Of a DNA stretch of 64,000 bases, positions 28,070 to 37,717 are shown piece by piece. Within the stretch, counting starts at the first letter, position 1, and every line of letters starts with the position of its first letter. A program made the translations under genes and the position numbers. The notes under the pieces were generated by a model, which saw only the letters and a list, made by a program, of their open reading frames with translations, was not told the DNA's origin and did not search any database. Origin of the DNA: Apibacter muscae (GTDB taxonomy: Bacteria; Bacteroidota; Bacteroidia; Flavobacteriales; Weeksellaceae); the NCBI RefSeq assembly GCF_007845635.1, contig NZ_SELG01000041.1, positions 62,001 through 126,000 of the forward strand. The letters run 5' to 3'.

Positions 28070-29908
28070 TTATTTAATCGCTTCAATTACCAAATTATCT
28101 ATTATGAACTCTTGTCTATTAGGGGTATTTTTACCCATATAAAATTCCAATAATGTTTCAATAGAGGTATCTTTACTTAACATTACAGGTTCAAGACGAA
28201 TATCTCTACCAATAAAATTTTTAAATTCATCGGGGGATATTTCTCCTAATCCCTTAAATCTAGTGATTTCAGGGTTTTTACCAAGCTCGTTTAACGCGTT
28301 TATTCTTTCTTCCTCAGAATAACAATACCGTGTTTCTTTCTTATTACGAACTCTAAATAGAGGAGTTTGTAGTATATATAAATGCCCATTTTTTACTAAT
28401 TCAGGGAAGAATTGTAAGAAAAAGGTAATTAATAACAAACGAATATGCATACCATCTACATCTGCATCAGTAGCTATAACTACGTTGTTGTACCTCAGAT
28501 CTTCAAGACTTATCTCAATGTTTAATGCTGCTTGTAATAAGTTAAATTCTTCATTTTCATACACAATTTTTTTAGTTAAGCCGTAACTATTTAATGGCTT
28601 ACCTCTTAAACTAAAAACCGCTTGTGTTTCAACATCTCTGCTTTTAGTTATAGACCCAGAAGCTGAATCTCCCTCCGTAATAAATATGGTTGATTCTAAT
28701 TTTCTTGGAGATTTTTGATCGTTATAATGCTGACGACAATCTCTTAACTTTTTATTATGAAGACTTACTTTTTTTGCTCTTTCTCTAGCTAATTTTTGTA
28801 TCCCTGATAATTCTTTTCTCTCTTTTTCTGAAATAATAATTTTTCTTTGTAGAGATTCTGCTATTTCAGAATTTTTATGTAAAAAGTTATCTAAATTACT
28901 TTTTAAAAATTCAGTGGTAAATGCTCGAATAGAAGGCAAATTCGGTCCCATTTCATTGCTTCCAAGTTTCGTTTTTGTTTGTGATTCAAAAACGGGTTCA
29001 ATGACCTTTATAGATACAGCAGCTATAATAGATTTTCTAATATCGCTTGCCTCATAGTTTTTATTGTAGAATTCTCTAATGGTTTTAACATAAGCTTCTT
29101 TAAATGCATTCAGGTGGGTTCCTCCTTGGGTAGTATGTTGTCCATTTACAAAGCTAAAATAGGATTCCGATTGAGATCGTTCTCCGTGAGTTATAGCTAC
29201 CTCAATATCTTCGCCTTTTAAATGAATAATAGGATAAACGGTATCACCTTCTATATTTTCTTCTAGTAAATCTTGCAGTCCATTTTCAGAATAAAACTCT
29301 TCACCATTAAGATAAATTTTTAAACCAGGATTTAAATAAACATAGTTTTTTAGCATTTTGTCTATATATTCCTTTCGGAACTTAAAATTTCCAAAAATGC
29401 TAGGATCTGGTTCAAAAATTATTTCTGTTCCATTTGTTTCTTTAGATTCAATTTCATCACTCTCAAAGGTTAGAATACCTTTGGAAAATTCTGCATAGCG
29501 CGTAAGATGTTCTCTTGTTGCTTGTACTTTAAAATAAGAGGAAAGGGCATTTACAGCCTTTGTACCTACACCATTTAGTCCTACAGATTTTTTGAAAGCA
29601 CGGGAATCGTACTTACCCCCAGTATTCATCTTAGAAACGGCGTCCACCATTTTCCCTAGAGGAATCCCTCTTCCATAGTCACGAATTTTAATATTATTCT
29701 CGTTTAAGAAAATTTTAATTTTTTTTCCTTCCCCCATAACAAACTCATCTATAGAGTTGTCTATGATTTCTTTTAACAGAATGTATATACCATCGTCAGG
29801 GGAAGAACCATCTCCCAGTTTTCCGATATACATACCTGGACGAATACGTATATGTTCCTGCCAATCAAGAGTTTTTATATTATCTTCTGTATATTTAGAT
29901 GGAGTCAT
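28070..29908 (-). CDS. parE: DNA topoisomerase IV subunit B
   Basis: The ATPase subunit of topoisomerase IV. The 612 residues contain a GHKL ATPase domain ([11 protein letters not shown] with the catalytic Glu, DYGRGIPLG and [11 protein letters not shown]), the transducer domain, and a Toprim domain with the EGDSASG motif and DADVDGMHI. The short length without the extra GyrB insert fits ParE. The ATG lies only about 5 nt from the predicted transcription start, so the mRNA is nearly leaderless. First gene of the parE-membrane protein-parC operon. Confidence 0.93.
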   Translation of the reverse strand: MTPSKYTEDNIKTLDWQEHIRIRPGMYIGKLGDGSSPDDGIYILLKEIIDNSIDEFVMGEGKKIKIFLNENNIKIRDYGRGIPLGKMVDAVSKMNTGGKYDSRAFKKSVGLNGVGTKAVNALSSYFKVQATREHLTRYAEFSKGILTFESDEIESKETNGTEIIFEPDPSIFGNFKFRKEYIDKMLKNYVYLNPGLKIYLNGEEFYSENGLQDLLEENIEGDTVYPIIHLKGEDIEVAITHGERSQSESYFSFVNGQHTTQGGTHLNAFKEAYVKTIREFYNKNYEASDIRKSIIAAVSIKVIEPVFESQTKTKLGSNEMGPNLPSIRAFTTEFLKSNLDNFLHKNSEIAESLQRKIIISEKERKELSGIQKLARERAKKVSLHNKKLRDCRQHYNDQKSPRKLESTIFITEGDSASGSITKSRDVETQAVFSLRGKPLNSYGLTKKIVYENEEFNLLQAALNIEISLEDLRYNNVVIATDADVDGMHIRLLLITFFLQFFPELVKNGHLYILQTPLFRVRNKKETRYCYSEEERINALNELGKNPEITRFKGLGEISPDEFKNFIGRDIRLEPVMLSKDTSIETLLEFYMGKNTPNRQEFIIDNLVIEAIK

Positions 29909-29918
29909 ATGCTATTTG

Positions 29919-29949
29919 CAAAAGTATATTAAATTCTTTTGATAACAAA
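29919..29949 (-). promoter_or_regulatory. Consensus promoter for the topoisomerase IV operon
   Basis: On the minus strand: TTTG (29949-29946), a 19-bp spacer, then TACTTTTG (29926-29919), an exact Bacteroidota consensus. Initiation about 7 nt later would be at about 29913, only a few bases before the parE ATG at 29908. Confidence 0.75.
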
Positions 29950-29994
29950 AAATCGTTAAATTTTATAATTTTAATAGTTTATTTATAGATTTAC

Positions 29995-30678
29995 TTATTC
30001 AATGTCTAATTTTTTTATTTCTTCCAAGTTTTTTTTAAGTTTTTTTAATAGAATTCCATAAATTAACCCATAGTAAACCATTAGTATAGCAATAAAAATT
30101 ATGCATATAATAATGTATATAATAATGTATTTAGGAGATGAAAAAGGAATATATAAGCTTTTAAATATACCCTGCTCGTAATATGAATGTCTTGATTTTA
30201 TGATATGCATAAAATCGTAAAAACTTGTATAGTATAAAATTATAAATCCAAGAATTATGTTTATTGCAAGTAAAGTATTTATACGCTTTCTAAATCCCAA
30301 TATTTTATTTATAAGCTCCTTAGTTGAACTGAGAATATTTATATCCTTGTAAGATTTATACAAGTTGTAGATAAAGAAAATGGATATTATAATATTAAGA
30401 TAAGTTAACGCATCACTAATTTGCATTTCTTTAATAAATGTTTTTTGTCCATTTACATCTAAGCTATTAAAAACAATAGTTCTATCTGTAGTTAATGAAA
30501 TAATTAGAGAAAGGATCATCACTGCAAATTCAATTATACTTATAGCGACTATATATTTAACTGTATTTCTTGAGGTTTTATTAAGCATTGAAATTAACTC
30601 ATCTTGAGAATAATTCTTGTTATTATCTTGAGTAATCCAATACTTTTTTATATGATCAATGTCCATTTGTTTATTCAT
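29995..30678 (-). CDS. Membrane protein coupled to ECF sigma factor
   Basis: A 227-residue protein with a cytoplasmic N-terminus (1-40) and four hydrophobic segments (about 42-62, 90-112, 130-155 and 180-210). The N-terminal MDIDHIKKYW...SQDELISMLNK is shared with uncharacterised flavobacterial proteins encoded after ECF sigma factors. The 8-bp overlap with the sigma gene implies coupled translation. An anti-sigma role is a reasonable inference from position, but the usual zinc-binding anti-sigma motif (HxxxCxxC) is absent. Confidence 0.7.
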   Translation of the reverse strand: MNKQMDIDHIKKYWITQDNNKNYSQDELISMLNKTSRNTVKYIVAISIIEFAVMILSLIISLTTDRTIVFNSLDVNGQKTFIKEMQISDALTYLNIIISIFFIYNLYKSYKDINILSSTKELINKILGFRKRINTLLAINIILGFIILYYTSFYDFMHIIKSRHSYYEQGIFKSLYIPFSSPKYIIIYIIICIIFIAILMVYYGLIYGILLKKLKKNLEEIKKLDIE

Positions 30679-31171
30679 TTTTACTCATAATATCTTTAAG
30701 CTTAACTTTTATTCTATTAATCTTTACGCGTGCATTTACTTCAGTTATTCCTAAGGTCTCTGAAATTTCTTTGTAGGGCAAATCCTCTAGATAAAGAAGA
30801 ATTATAGCACGTTCAATTTCTGAGAGTTTTTTTATTGATTCATATAGAAAATTTATTTGTTCCTGTTTAATTGAAAAATCATTATCATCAGAAATTTTAT
30901 ATAAAGAATGATCGATTTCCTGTGTCTCTATTTTTCTAGACGATTTTCTAAAAAGTGTGATTGCAGTATTTAGAGCAACTCTATACATCCATGTGGTAAA
31001 TTTTGAATTGCCTTTAAATGTTTTATAGGATTTCCAAAGTTGTAAAACAATTTCCTGAAATAAGTCTTGAGAATCTTCATCGTTATTGGTATAAAGTCGG
31101 CAGACTTTATGAATAATGCCTTGATTGCCTTCAATAAGTGCTGAGAATTCTAATTCATTATTTTTTTTCAA
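30671..31171 (-). CDS. ECF-type RNA polymerase sigma factor
   Basis: A 166-residue group IV sigma factor. Region 2 includes NDEDSQDLFQEIVLQLWKSY (recognition of the -10 element and core binding) and FTTWMYRVALNTAI. Region 4 is a helix-turn-helix, LPYKEISETLGITEVNARVKI (about 129-149), which would read the -35 element. There are no further domains. It is followed by a membrane protein gene overlapping by 8 bp, as is usual for ECF sigma/regulator pairs. The signal and target genes are not evident. Confidence 0.93.
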   Translation of the reverse strand: MKKNNELEFSALIEGNQGIIHKVCRLYTNNDEDSQDLFQEIVLQLWKSYKTFKGNSKFTTWMYRVALNTAITLFRKSSRKIETQEIDHSLYKISDDNDFSIKQEQINFLYESIKKLSEIERAIILLYLEDLPYKEISETLGITEVNARVKINRIKVKLKDIMSKNE

Positions 31172-31394
31172 AATATTTCTTATTTGTATAGGTATTTAGC
31201 TTTCAGTATTTGTTACATATTTAGCCATCTTAATGACTATAGGAATTAATATATTTAGTAAAACCAAGCCATATTTTAATTTAAAATAAACTCAAAAATT
31301 TATATTTTATTAATTATTCATAGGAAAATAATTAATAATCATGGATTATGAACTTTATCTTTTAACAAAAATAATAAATTAATATAGAAAAATT

Positions 31395-32444
31395 TTGTAT
31401 AAAATTATTAAAAATAAAACCTTTAAGATTATTTATATTTGTTCAGTGTTTTCAAATAAATTTATAATATTATTAGTGGTGCTAGTCTTATTTTGTACTA
31501 GCTTAATATTCATTAATTTATTAACCGGATATGAAAACATTTCATTATGTGATCTATTTCTATCTGAAGATGAAACTAAGAGATTAATTATTTCATACAG
31601 ATTTAATAAAATTTTTGCAGTAGTTTTAGCAGGAATTTCATTACCCGTAAGTGGTTTTTTATTACAAGAATTATTTAAAAATCCTTTAGCGGAATCCTCC
31701 ATATTAGGAATATCTTCTGCTTCTGCATTATCAGTTTCATTAATAATTTTTTTTGGAGGTAGTTATTGGCTTTTAGAATATCCACTACTCAGTAATTGGA
31801 TGTTAGCAATTGGCGCTTTTTTAGGAGCATTGATTGTCTCGATATTTTTACTGTTAACGATAAAAAAGATTAAAAATATTTCCATGTTTATTATTATTGG
31901 ATTTTTAATTTCTTCTTTCTGTGGATCTATAATAAGCATGCTACAATTTTATTCACAATCAGAAAAATTAAAACAATACGTATTCTGGTCATTCGGATCC
32001 TTTGAAGGTTTAACATCTATGCAATTAATTATTTATGCATTATTCATTGTCCTTGGTTTATTTTTAGCTTTAATGTCTGTAAAAAATTTAACCGGATTTC
32101 TCCTTGGAGAAGAATATGCTAAGGTTTTAGGAGTGAGTGTAATTTCAATGAAAGCCTGCATAATCCTTTCCGTATGTTTTTTATCCGGAAGTACCACTGC
32201 CATGTTAGGACCTATCGTATTTATAGGAATAATAATTCCACATTTTTGCCGGCAAATTTGGAATCCTGCTTCCCTATGGAATCAATTAATTTTAAATATG
32301 GGAGTGGGAGTGGCTTTTATGCTAACGGTAAGTTTAATTATGAGTTATACTCAATTACCGGTAAATATTTTATCATCCCTAATCGGAGTTCCTACGATTT
32401 TCTTTATGATTTTTAAAACTCAATTAAAAAATAATTTATATTGA
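31395..32444 (+). CDS. FecCD-type iron/siderophore/vitamin B12 ABC permease
   Basis: A 349-residue inner-membrane permease with about nine to ten helices, of the FecCD/BtuC family that moves iron-siderophores, haem or cobalamin. Characteristic are the LAGISLPVSGFLLQELFKNPLAES block (about 77-100) and GPIVFIGIIIPHFCRQIW near 271, which contacts the ATPase. It begins at a TTG at 31395; no good ATG exists before the first conserved helix. Its stop codon overlaps the start of the ATPase gene. The periplasmic binding protein and outer-membrane receptor are not nearby, so the substrate is open. Confidence 0.88.
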   Translation: MYKIIKNKTFKIIYICSVFSNKFIILLVVLVLFCTSLIFINLLTGYENISLCDLFLSEDETKRLIISYRFNKIFAVVLAGISLPVSGFLLQELFKNPLAESSILGISSASALSVSLIIFFGGSYWLLEYPLLSNWMLAIGAFLGALIVSIFLLLTIKKIKNISMFIIIGFLISSFCGSIISMLQFYSQSEKLKQYVFWSFGSFEGLTSMQLIIYALFIVLGLFLALMSVKNLTGFLLGEEYAKVLGVSVISMKACIILSVCFLSGSTTAMLGPIVFIGIIIPHFCRQIWNPASLWNQLILNMGVGVAFMLTVSLIMSYTQLPVNILSSLIGVPTIFFMIFKTQLKNNLY

Positions 32445-33421
32445 AAGAGCTTAAACTACTTAATAAATTACAAATTAATAATCTTTCCATAGGTTATAAG
32501 AGTCCACTTCTTTCCAATATAAATATGGAAGCAAAATCAGGCGAAGTAATTTTGTTGATAGGTAGAAATGGTACAGGGAAAACAACTTTTCTTAAAACTT
32601 TACTTAAAGAATTGGCTCCTTTAAAGGGGAAAATAGAAATAAATGGAAAAGATTTAAAGTTTCTTTCCGCAACTGAAATTAGTATGCTTATTTCCGTTGT
32701 TCTCTCCAAAATCAATGTAAGTCCTTTTTTAAAAGTTTACGATTTAGTTGCTTTGGGTAGATTTCCATATAAAAAGTGGTATCAAAATTTATCCTTACAG
32801 GAGAAAAAAACTATTGAAGAAATATTAAATCTACTAAATCTAACTCAGTATCAGCATTATTACATCCATCAACTTTCGGATGGTAATTTACAAAAAGCCA
32901 TGATCGCAAGGGCATTAATTCAAGATACTCCCTTTTTAATTATGGATGAGCCCACTTCTCATTTAGATATTGCTAATAAATTAGAAGTTATGAAAATTAT
33001 TCATTCTTTAGCCAAAGAAAAAGGGAAAATAGTTTTATTTACTTCTCATGATTTAAGTTTGGGACTTTCTATTGCAGATCAGGTTGCATTAATTCGGAAA
33101 GATAAATTTAAAATCGGGTTTACGGAAGATTTAGCAAAAAATGAAAATATTTTAGATCATTTTGCAGGAAAGGATATTACCTTCAATTATATTTCAAACG
33201 AATATGAATTTATTTCAGTAAAAAATAAAAGAGAAATAAGTTTAGTAGGAGACTCTCAATCTCTTTATTGGCTAAAAAAAGCTTTAATAAGAAAGGGTTT
33301 TTATATAGTTCCCCAAGGAGAACTATTGATTAGAGAAGAAAACTCAAAATTCATCGTTCAGAAACACGAACAAGACTATTCTTTCTCTACTGTAGAAGAG
33401 GTTATTCGGTTTTTATCCTAA
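32441..33421 (+). CDS. ABC transporter ATPase, FecE/HmuV type
   Basis: A 326-residue nucleotide-binding subunit for the FecCD permease encoded just upstream. Walker A is GRNGTGKTT (41-49), the signature is the slightly unusual LSDGNLQKAMIARAL, and Walker B with the D-loop reads LIMDEPTSHLD. About 65 extra C-terminal residues beyond a typical FecE occur in many flavobacterial homologues. The start TTG lies in TTGA, where it overlaps the TGA of the permease gene, giving tight translational coupling. Confidence 0.9.
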   Translation: MKELKLLNKLQINNLSIGYKSPLLSNINMEAKSGEVILLIGRNGTGKTTFLKTLLKELAPLKGKIEINGKDLKFLSATEISMLISVVLSKINVSPFLKVYDLVALGRFPYKKWYQNLSLQEKKTIEEILNLLNLTQYQHYYIHQLSDGNLQKAMIARALIQDTPFLIMDEPTSHLDIANKLEVMKIIHSLAKEKGKIVLFTSHDLSLGLSIADQVALIRKDKFKIGFTEDLAKNENILDHFAGKDITFNYISNEYEFISVKNKREISLVGDSQSLYWLKKALIRKGFYIVPQGELLIREENSKFIVQKHEQDYSFSTVEEVIRFLS

Positions 33422-33428
33422 TTACGAA

Positions 33429-34025
33429 TTATTCCATTCCTAAATCGTAAGTAAAGGCATGAAAGAGCTCAATTTCATGAATTTCAACTCCACTTTTTTC
33501 GGAGGTAATCATGCATATAGTTCTTTCAATTTCATATTTACTATGAACTTTATTTAAATCAATTAAACTTTCATAGTTTAAAGAAACTATATAATCAACC
33601 AATTGACTTAGCGTGTGATTTCTTAATCTTTTAGTCTTAGTGTAAATTTTTAAACCTAAAAATTTTACATCTTCTTTTTCGATTTTTTCCGTGTATTTAA
33701 TGATCTTAGAATTAGGTAGTTTTAATCCAGTTTTTAATGTTAGCTGATTCCAAAAAAGTTCTAGTTCTGATTGTGGAATTAAACTTGTAATTTCCGTATT
33801 AACAGTAATTAATTTTTCTGGTACATTTAAACGTAAAAAAATATTTTTTAATTTATAATAAATATTTTTAAAAATATCTTTGTCTTTTTTAGTAATTTTT
33901 GTTTTTAGATAGATTACATTTACAAAATCACTAATTGTCAGAACTCTTTCAGCCTCATGGTCTGCGATTTCAATATTAAATTTTTTTTCAACTTCAACTA
34001 ATAGTTCAACAATATCTAAGCCCAT
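33429..34025 (-). CDS. Acyl carrier protein-like protein without the phosphopantetheine serine
   Basis: A 198-residue protein. Residues 1-40 match the second half of an acyl carrier domain: MGLDIVELLVEVEKKFNIEI followed by an acidic ADHEAERV and a TISDFVNVIY helix. In true carriers the motif is (G/L)-D-S, where serine takes the 4'-phosphopantetheine arm; here the position is Ile (GLDIVEL), so it cannot be charged in the normal way. The C-terminal 150 residues are unrecognised. It lies 3 bp downstream of the C-S lyase gene and so is co-transcribed. A stand-alone scaffold or regulatory role is possible. Confidence 0.65.
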   Translation of the reverse strand: MGLDIVELLVEVEKKFNIEIADHEAERVLTISDFVNVIYLKTKITKKDKDIFKNIYYKLKNIFLRLNVPEKLITVNTEITSLIPQSELELFWNQLTLKTGLKLPNSKIIKYTEKIEKEDVKFLGLKIYTKTKRLRNHTLSQLVDYIVSLNYESLIDLNKVHSKYEIERTICMITSEKSGVEIHEIELFHAFTYDLGME

Positions 34026-34028
34026 ATT

Positions 34029-35195
34029 TTAAAGAATAGATTTTAATTGATTAAGAGCCTTTTCTAATGTAATTCTTGGGCATCCTACATTCATTCTCAT
34101 AAATCCGGTTCCTTCTTTTCCAAACATAGAACCATCATTCAATGCTAAATGAGACTTATTTATAAACAAAGAAGTAAGTTCTTTCTGCGAAAGATTCAAC
34201 TCCCGACAATCTAGCCATAATAAAAAAGAAGCTTCCGGCTTCATTGCTTTAATTTGAGGAATATTTTTTTTCAAAAAATCATCTACAAACTCAATATTTG
34301 CTTCTATATATTCCTTTAATTCAATCATCCAATCTTCACATTTTTCATATACGGTCTGCAAGGCTAAATAAGCATAAATAGTACCTTCGTTCAATTCACT
34401 ACTAACCAAATAATGGTGGTATTTTTTACGGATCTCTTCATTCTTAATAATAGAGTAGGAGGTAACAATTCCGGCTATGTTAAAAGTTTTAGAAGGAGCA
34501 TTAAAAGTAATGCTGTTTTGTTCTGCTTTTTCCGATACGGAAGCAAAAGGGATATGTTTATTTCCCGTTAAAACTAAATCGGAATGAATTTCATCGGAAA
34601 TAACCAATACCTTATGTTTGTAACAAATTTCTGCCAGTTGTGTAAGTTCTTCTTTAGTCCAAACCCTTCCTCCAGGGTTATGAGGATTGGAAAGCATAAG
34701 AATTTTAGATTTTTCGGTTATCAACTTTTCTAATCCTTCCAAATCCATTTGGTATTGAGTTCTCTCCAAAACTAAGGGATTCGTTACTATTTCTCGGTTG
34801 TGTAATTTACTTATAATTCGAAAAGGATGATAAACCGGTGGTTGAATAATAATTTGATCTCCTTCTTTAGAAAAAACATCCAAAGCAAAAGCAATTCCTT
34901 TTACTATACCCGGTATGTAGCTGATTTCTTCCTTTTTTACCTCCCACCCATGGTGCTTTTGTTGCCAGTTTATAATGGATTGATAGTATTCTTTAGGGGG
35001 GTATGGATAGCCAAAAACTCCTTGTTGGGTACGCTCTACTAAAGCTTCTATAAGTTCCGGAGGAGACTGAAAATCCATATCAGCCACCCAAAGGGGAATT
35101 AAATCAACACTTCCAAACCTTTCTTTTAAAGCATCGTATTTTAAGCAATCCGTATTTTTTCTATCAATAACCTCATCAAAATTATATCTTCTCAT
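34029..35195 (-). CDS. patB: PatB/MalY-type C-S beta-lyase (class I/II aminotransferase fold)
   Basis: A 388-residue PLP enzyme with the PLP lysine K236 in FNAPSKTFNIAG, the ADMDF motif (38-42) and the SNPHNPGGRVW loop near 169-179. PatB/MalY proteins cleave cystathionine, cystine or other S-conjugates to thiol, pyruvate and ammonia. The start ATG at 35195 gives the standard length. It is the first gene of a pair with the ACP-like gene. Substrate preference cannot be told from sequence. Confidence 0.9.
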   Translation of the reverse strand: MRRYNFDEVIDRKNTDCLKYDALKERFGSVDLIPLWVADMDFQSPPELIEALVERTQQGVFGYPYPPKEYYQSIINWQQKHHGWEVKKEEISYIPGIVKGIAFALDVFSKEGDQIIIQPPVYHPFRIISKLHNREIVTNPLVLERTQYQMDLEGLEKLITEKSKILMLSNPHNPGGRVWTKEELTQLAEICYKHKVLVISDEIHSDLVLTGNKHIPFASVSEKAEQNSITFNAPSKTFNIAGIVTSYSIIKNEEIRKKYHHYLVSSELNEGTIYAYLALQTVYEKCEDWMIELKEYIEANIEFVDDFLKKNIPQIKAMKPEASFLLWLDCRELNLSQKELTSLFINKSHLALNDGSMFGKEGTGFMRMNVGCPRITLEKALNQLKSIL

Positions 35196-35637
35196 TTTTT
35201 ACATATTTATACAAAAATAAAGGTTTTCTAAACCTAATCATTTATGGTATTATATTTTAAAGTTAATAAAAGTTTTAATAATAAATAATTGTAACTATCA
35301 TTTAGTAAATTCTTGAATACGTATTACTCATAATCATAATATCTAAGAATAGATTGAAATAGTTAATTTAAAATATTCATGGGAATGAATTTATTGAAAA
35401 TATATAGAATCAATTCTTAATAAAACAGGTATAGTTTACACATTTTAAACTTTAGAGAGGTTTTAAAATTAAATGATTGATTTAAAAACTAATATTTTAA
35501 ATGACAAAGACGTTTAAACATTAATCCAATTTGAAAGGCTCATTATTTAAATTTAAGATTGATGCAAATGATAAAATTCATACATTTATATTATATTATA
35601 ATGGAATAAAAAACTTATATTAGTTGAAAATTTATTT
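35196..35637. other. Divergent intergenic region
   Basis: 442 bp between patB (minus) and the T9SS cargo gene (plus). AT-rich, no ORF, no tRNA, no strong hairpin. It must carry promoters for both genes, but none matches the consensus fully. Confidence 0.4.
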
Positions 35638-37542
35638 ATGAAAAAACTTTTATTTTCTTTTATGGTACTATTTCTGACTTTAGGTATAGCACAAAGTCAG
35701 AAACAGGAGGAACCACTAGAATTAGAATTTCGCAGTGGTAATACTACTTCTAACTACAAAGGAGTAAAAATTGGGGAGTATTATTGGATGGATGCTAGTT
35801 TATATGAACCTGTGTTACATTATACAACTCAAAATTTTATCAACAAGCATATGGACGGTTGGGCAGTTCCTTATGATATGCCAGCAGAAAGTTTTAACCG
35901 ATATTATGGGCAATTTTATGGACCTATGGAAGTGCCTTCCGGAGATATGTATGAGAATGGGGTTGTGGATAAAAATTGGAAGCTTCCCAATAGAGCAGCT
36001 TTTTATCAGTTAATGGCCATGTGTGGAACAGGTTCCTACCAAGATATTAAAGAATACTTGGGCGCAAAAACCAATGATAATCCTATGGCTGTTAATCTTA
36101 CCGCCAGTGGAGATATTAGCAGTGGACATTGGTTTGCACCAAATAAAAATGTTTATGGATTTAGCTTAATGCCTGGTGGGGGACGTATGAATGGGCCTTG
36201 GCAAGAATTAGCACAAGGAGATTTTTACGCAATGTATAAGCATGCCAAGCTTAGAGTGGATGATTGGAGTGTTTTTACGGTGGATAATTTAGAGAAAACA
36301 GCATCTTTCAGCGGTGTTTTATATCATTGGATTAATATAAGATGGGCCAAAAGAATACCAGATGAACAATTGGGGTATAAATTATACATTAAAGAATCTG
36401 ATTATAAAAAATATGAATACTCAGAATTGATTCCAAATTTCGATATTAATTCAGTAGATATCAAAAAATTAAGTCTTGATCATGTAGTTCCCAATGGGTA
36501 TATTGAATTGCCCAATGGATGGATTCGTGGATTTTATATTCAGAAAAATGGTACTCAGCCAATTAAAAAAATGCCTGAGCTAACTACGCATCTTAGAATA
36601 CTTACCGATGATAATAAATATGTATTTAGAGAAAATGATCAAGTGAAATTCTACTTACGTACAGATGCCAAATCTCAAACAGAACTTGAAAACCTTAATT
36701 TTGGACTTTACAATCCTAAAAATGGTGATTTTAGAGGGCCAATAAAAATTTTGTCTGTGGATGGATATGTTTATACTTGTGAATTGCCTGATAATTATAT
36801 TGGTAACTTCATGTTAATTCCTTATTTTTCTGATAAAGAAGAAAAAATAGCTTTAAAAAGGGAAGTATCTACGCCTTGGATAGATCGATTACCCATCTCC
36901 ATAGAATATAAACTATCTAGGGGTTATATTGTTTCAAAAGATTTTCAAGCTACCAGCTTTATGCAAGTAAATATTCCTGAAGGTGGGGTAAATCGATTAT
37001 TTCAGATAGAGCTGGAAAAACCTTTTAAAGTTTCAATGCCTACCAGTGATCCAGCATCCGTTCGAATAGGATTATTTTATACCAACGGAGATTTTTACAC
37101 AGATATAACAAATAGTGTTAAAGGATCTATTTATACCTGTAGCTTACCGAATAGTGTTCAGGCAGGTGATTATATTCTAATGCCTTATACTAAAGAGGAT
37201 GGTAAAATAAAAGTTGTTGAAAGAAATGATGAAACTTTTTACATGGATAGACTTCCAATTGTCGCATTAGAAGAAGATATATGGGGAGATAGTTTTTCAG
37301 CCTTTAGTGTGGAAGAACTACTTACTCCTTATACACAGAATAATAATACCTTATATATTAAAGGATTATCATCAACAGCTAATTTATCAATCATAGATAT
37401 AAATGGAACGGTTAAAAAACAAATGAATAATATTACACAAAATACAGCCATACCAATTTCTGATTTAAAATCTGGTGTTTACTTTATAAAGGTAAATACT
37501 TCTGAAGGAAAAGTTGAAAATTTAAAATTTATTAAGCAGTAA
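35638..37542 (+). CDS. Secreted protein with FISUMP-like domain and T9SS type A sorting domain
   Basis: A 634-residue exported protein. The signal peptide is 1-20 (ending IAQSQ). Residues about 35-250 resemble the Fibrobacter major paralogous (FISUMP) domain: KGVKIGEYYWMDASLY near the start, WKLPNRAAFYQLMAMCG and GGGRMNG later. Two beta-sandwich-like repeats of about 100 residues follow. The last 70 residues form a type IX sorting signal (LSIIDINGTVKKQ, then ISDLKSGVYFIKV and a basic end), which predicts passage across the outer membrane and attachment or release. No partner genes adjoin. The function of the passenger is unknown. Confidence 0.75.
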   Translation: MKKLLFSFMVLFLTLGIAQSQKQEEPLELEFRSGNTTSNYKGVKIGEYYWMDASLYEPVLHYTTQNFINKHMDGWAVPYDMPAESFNRYYGQFYGPMEVPSGDMYENGVVDKNWKLPNRAAFYQLMAMCGTGSYQDIKEYLGAKTNDNPMAVNLTASGDISSGHWFAPNKNVYGFSLMPGGGRMNGPWQELAQGDFYAMYKHAKLRVDDWSVFTVDNLEKTASFSGVLYHWINIRWAKRIPDEQLGYKLYIKESDYKKYEYSELIPNFDINSVDIKKLSLDHVVPNGYIELPNGWIRGFYIQKNGTQPIKKMPELTTHLRILTDDNKYVFRENDQVKFYLRTDAKSQTELENLNFGLYNPKNGDFRGPIKILSVDGYVYTCELPDNYIGNFMLIPYFSDKEEKIALKREVSTPWIDRLPISIEYKLSRGYIVSKDFQATSFMQVNIPEGGVNRLFQIELEKPFKVSMPTSDPASVRIGLFYTNGDFYTDITNSVKGSIYTCSLPNSVQAGDYILMPYTKEDGKIKVVERNDETFYMDRLPIVALEEDIWGDSFSAFSVEELLTPYTQNNNTLYIKGLSSTANLSIIDINGTVKKQMNNITQNTAIPISDLKSGVYFIKVNTSEGKVENLKFIKQ

Positions 37543-37560
37543 TTATTGATAAATTGTATA

Positions 37561-37596
37561 AAGAAAAAGGACTGTATTTTTACAGTCCTTTTTCTT
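37561..37596 (+). terminator. Terminator after the T9SS cargo gene
   Basis: A 16-bp perfect stem (37561-37576 with 37581-37596, core aaggactgta), 4-T loop and T-rich right arm. Confidence 0.88.
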
Positions 37597-37717
37597 ATTC
37601 ATTATCAACCATAATTGATTAACTTAAAAAATTTAATTTTTAATTGATTCTTTTTTAAGGAAGAAATAAATCAAAAAATTATTTAATCATAAATGTTTAA
37701 AATACAATTATAAATCA

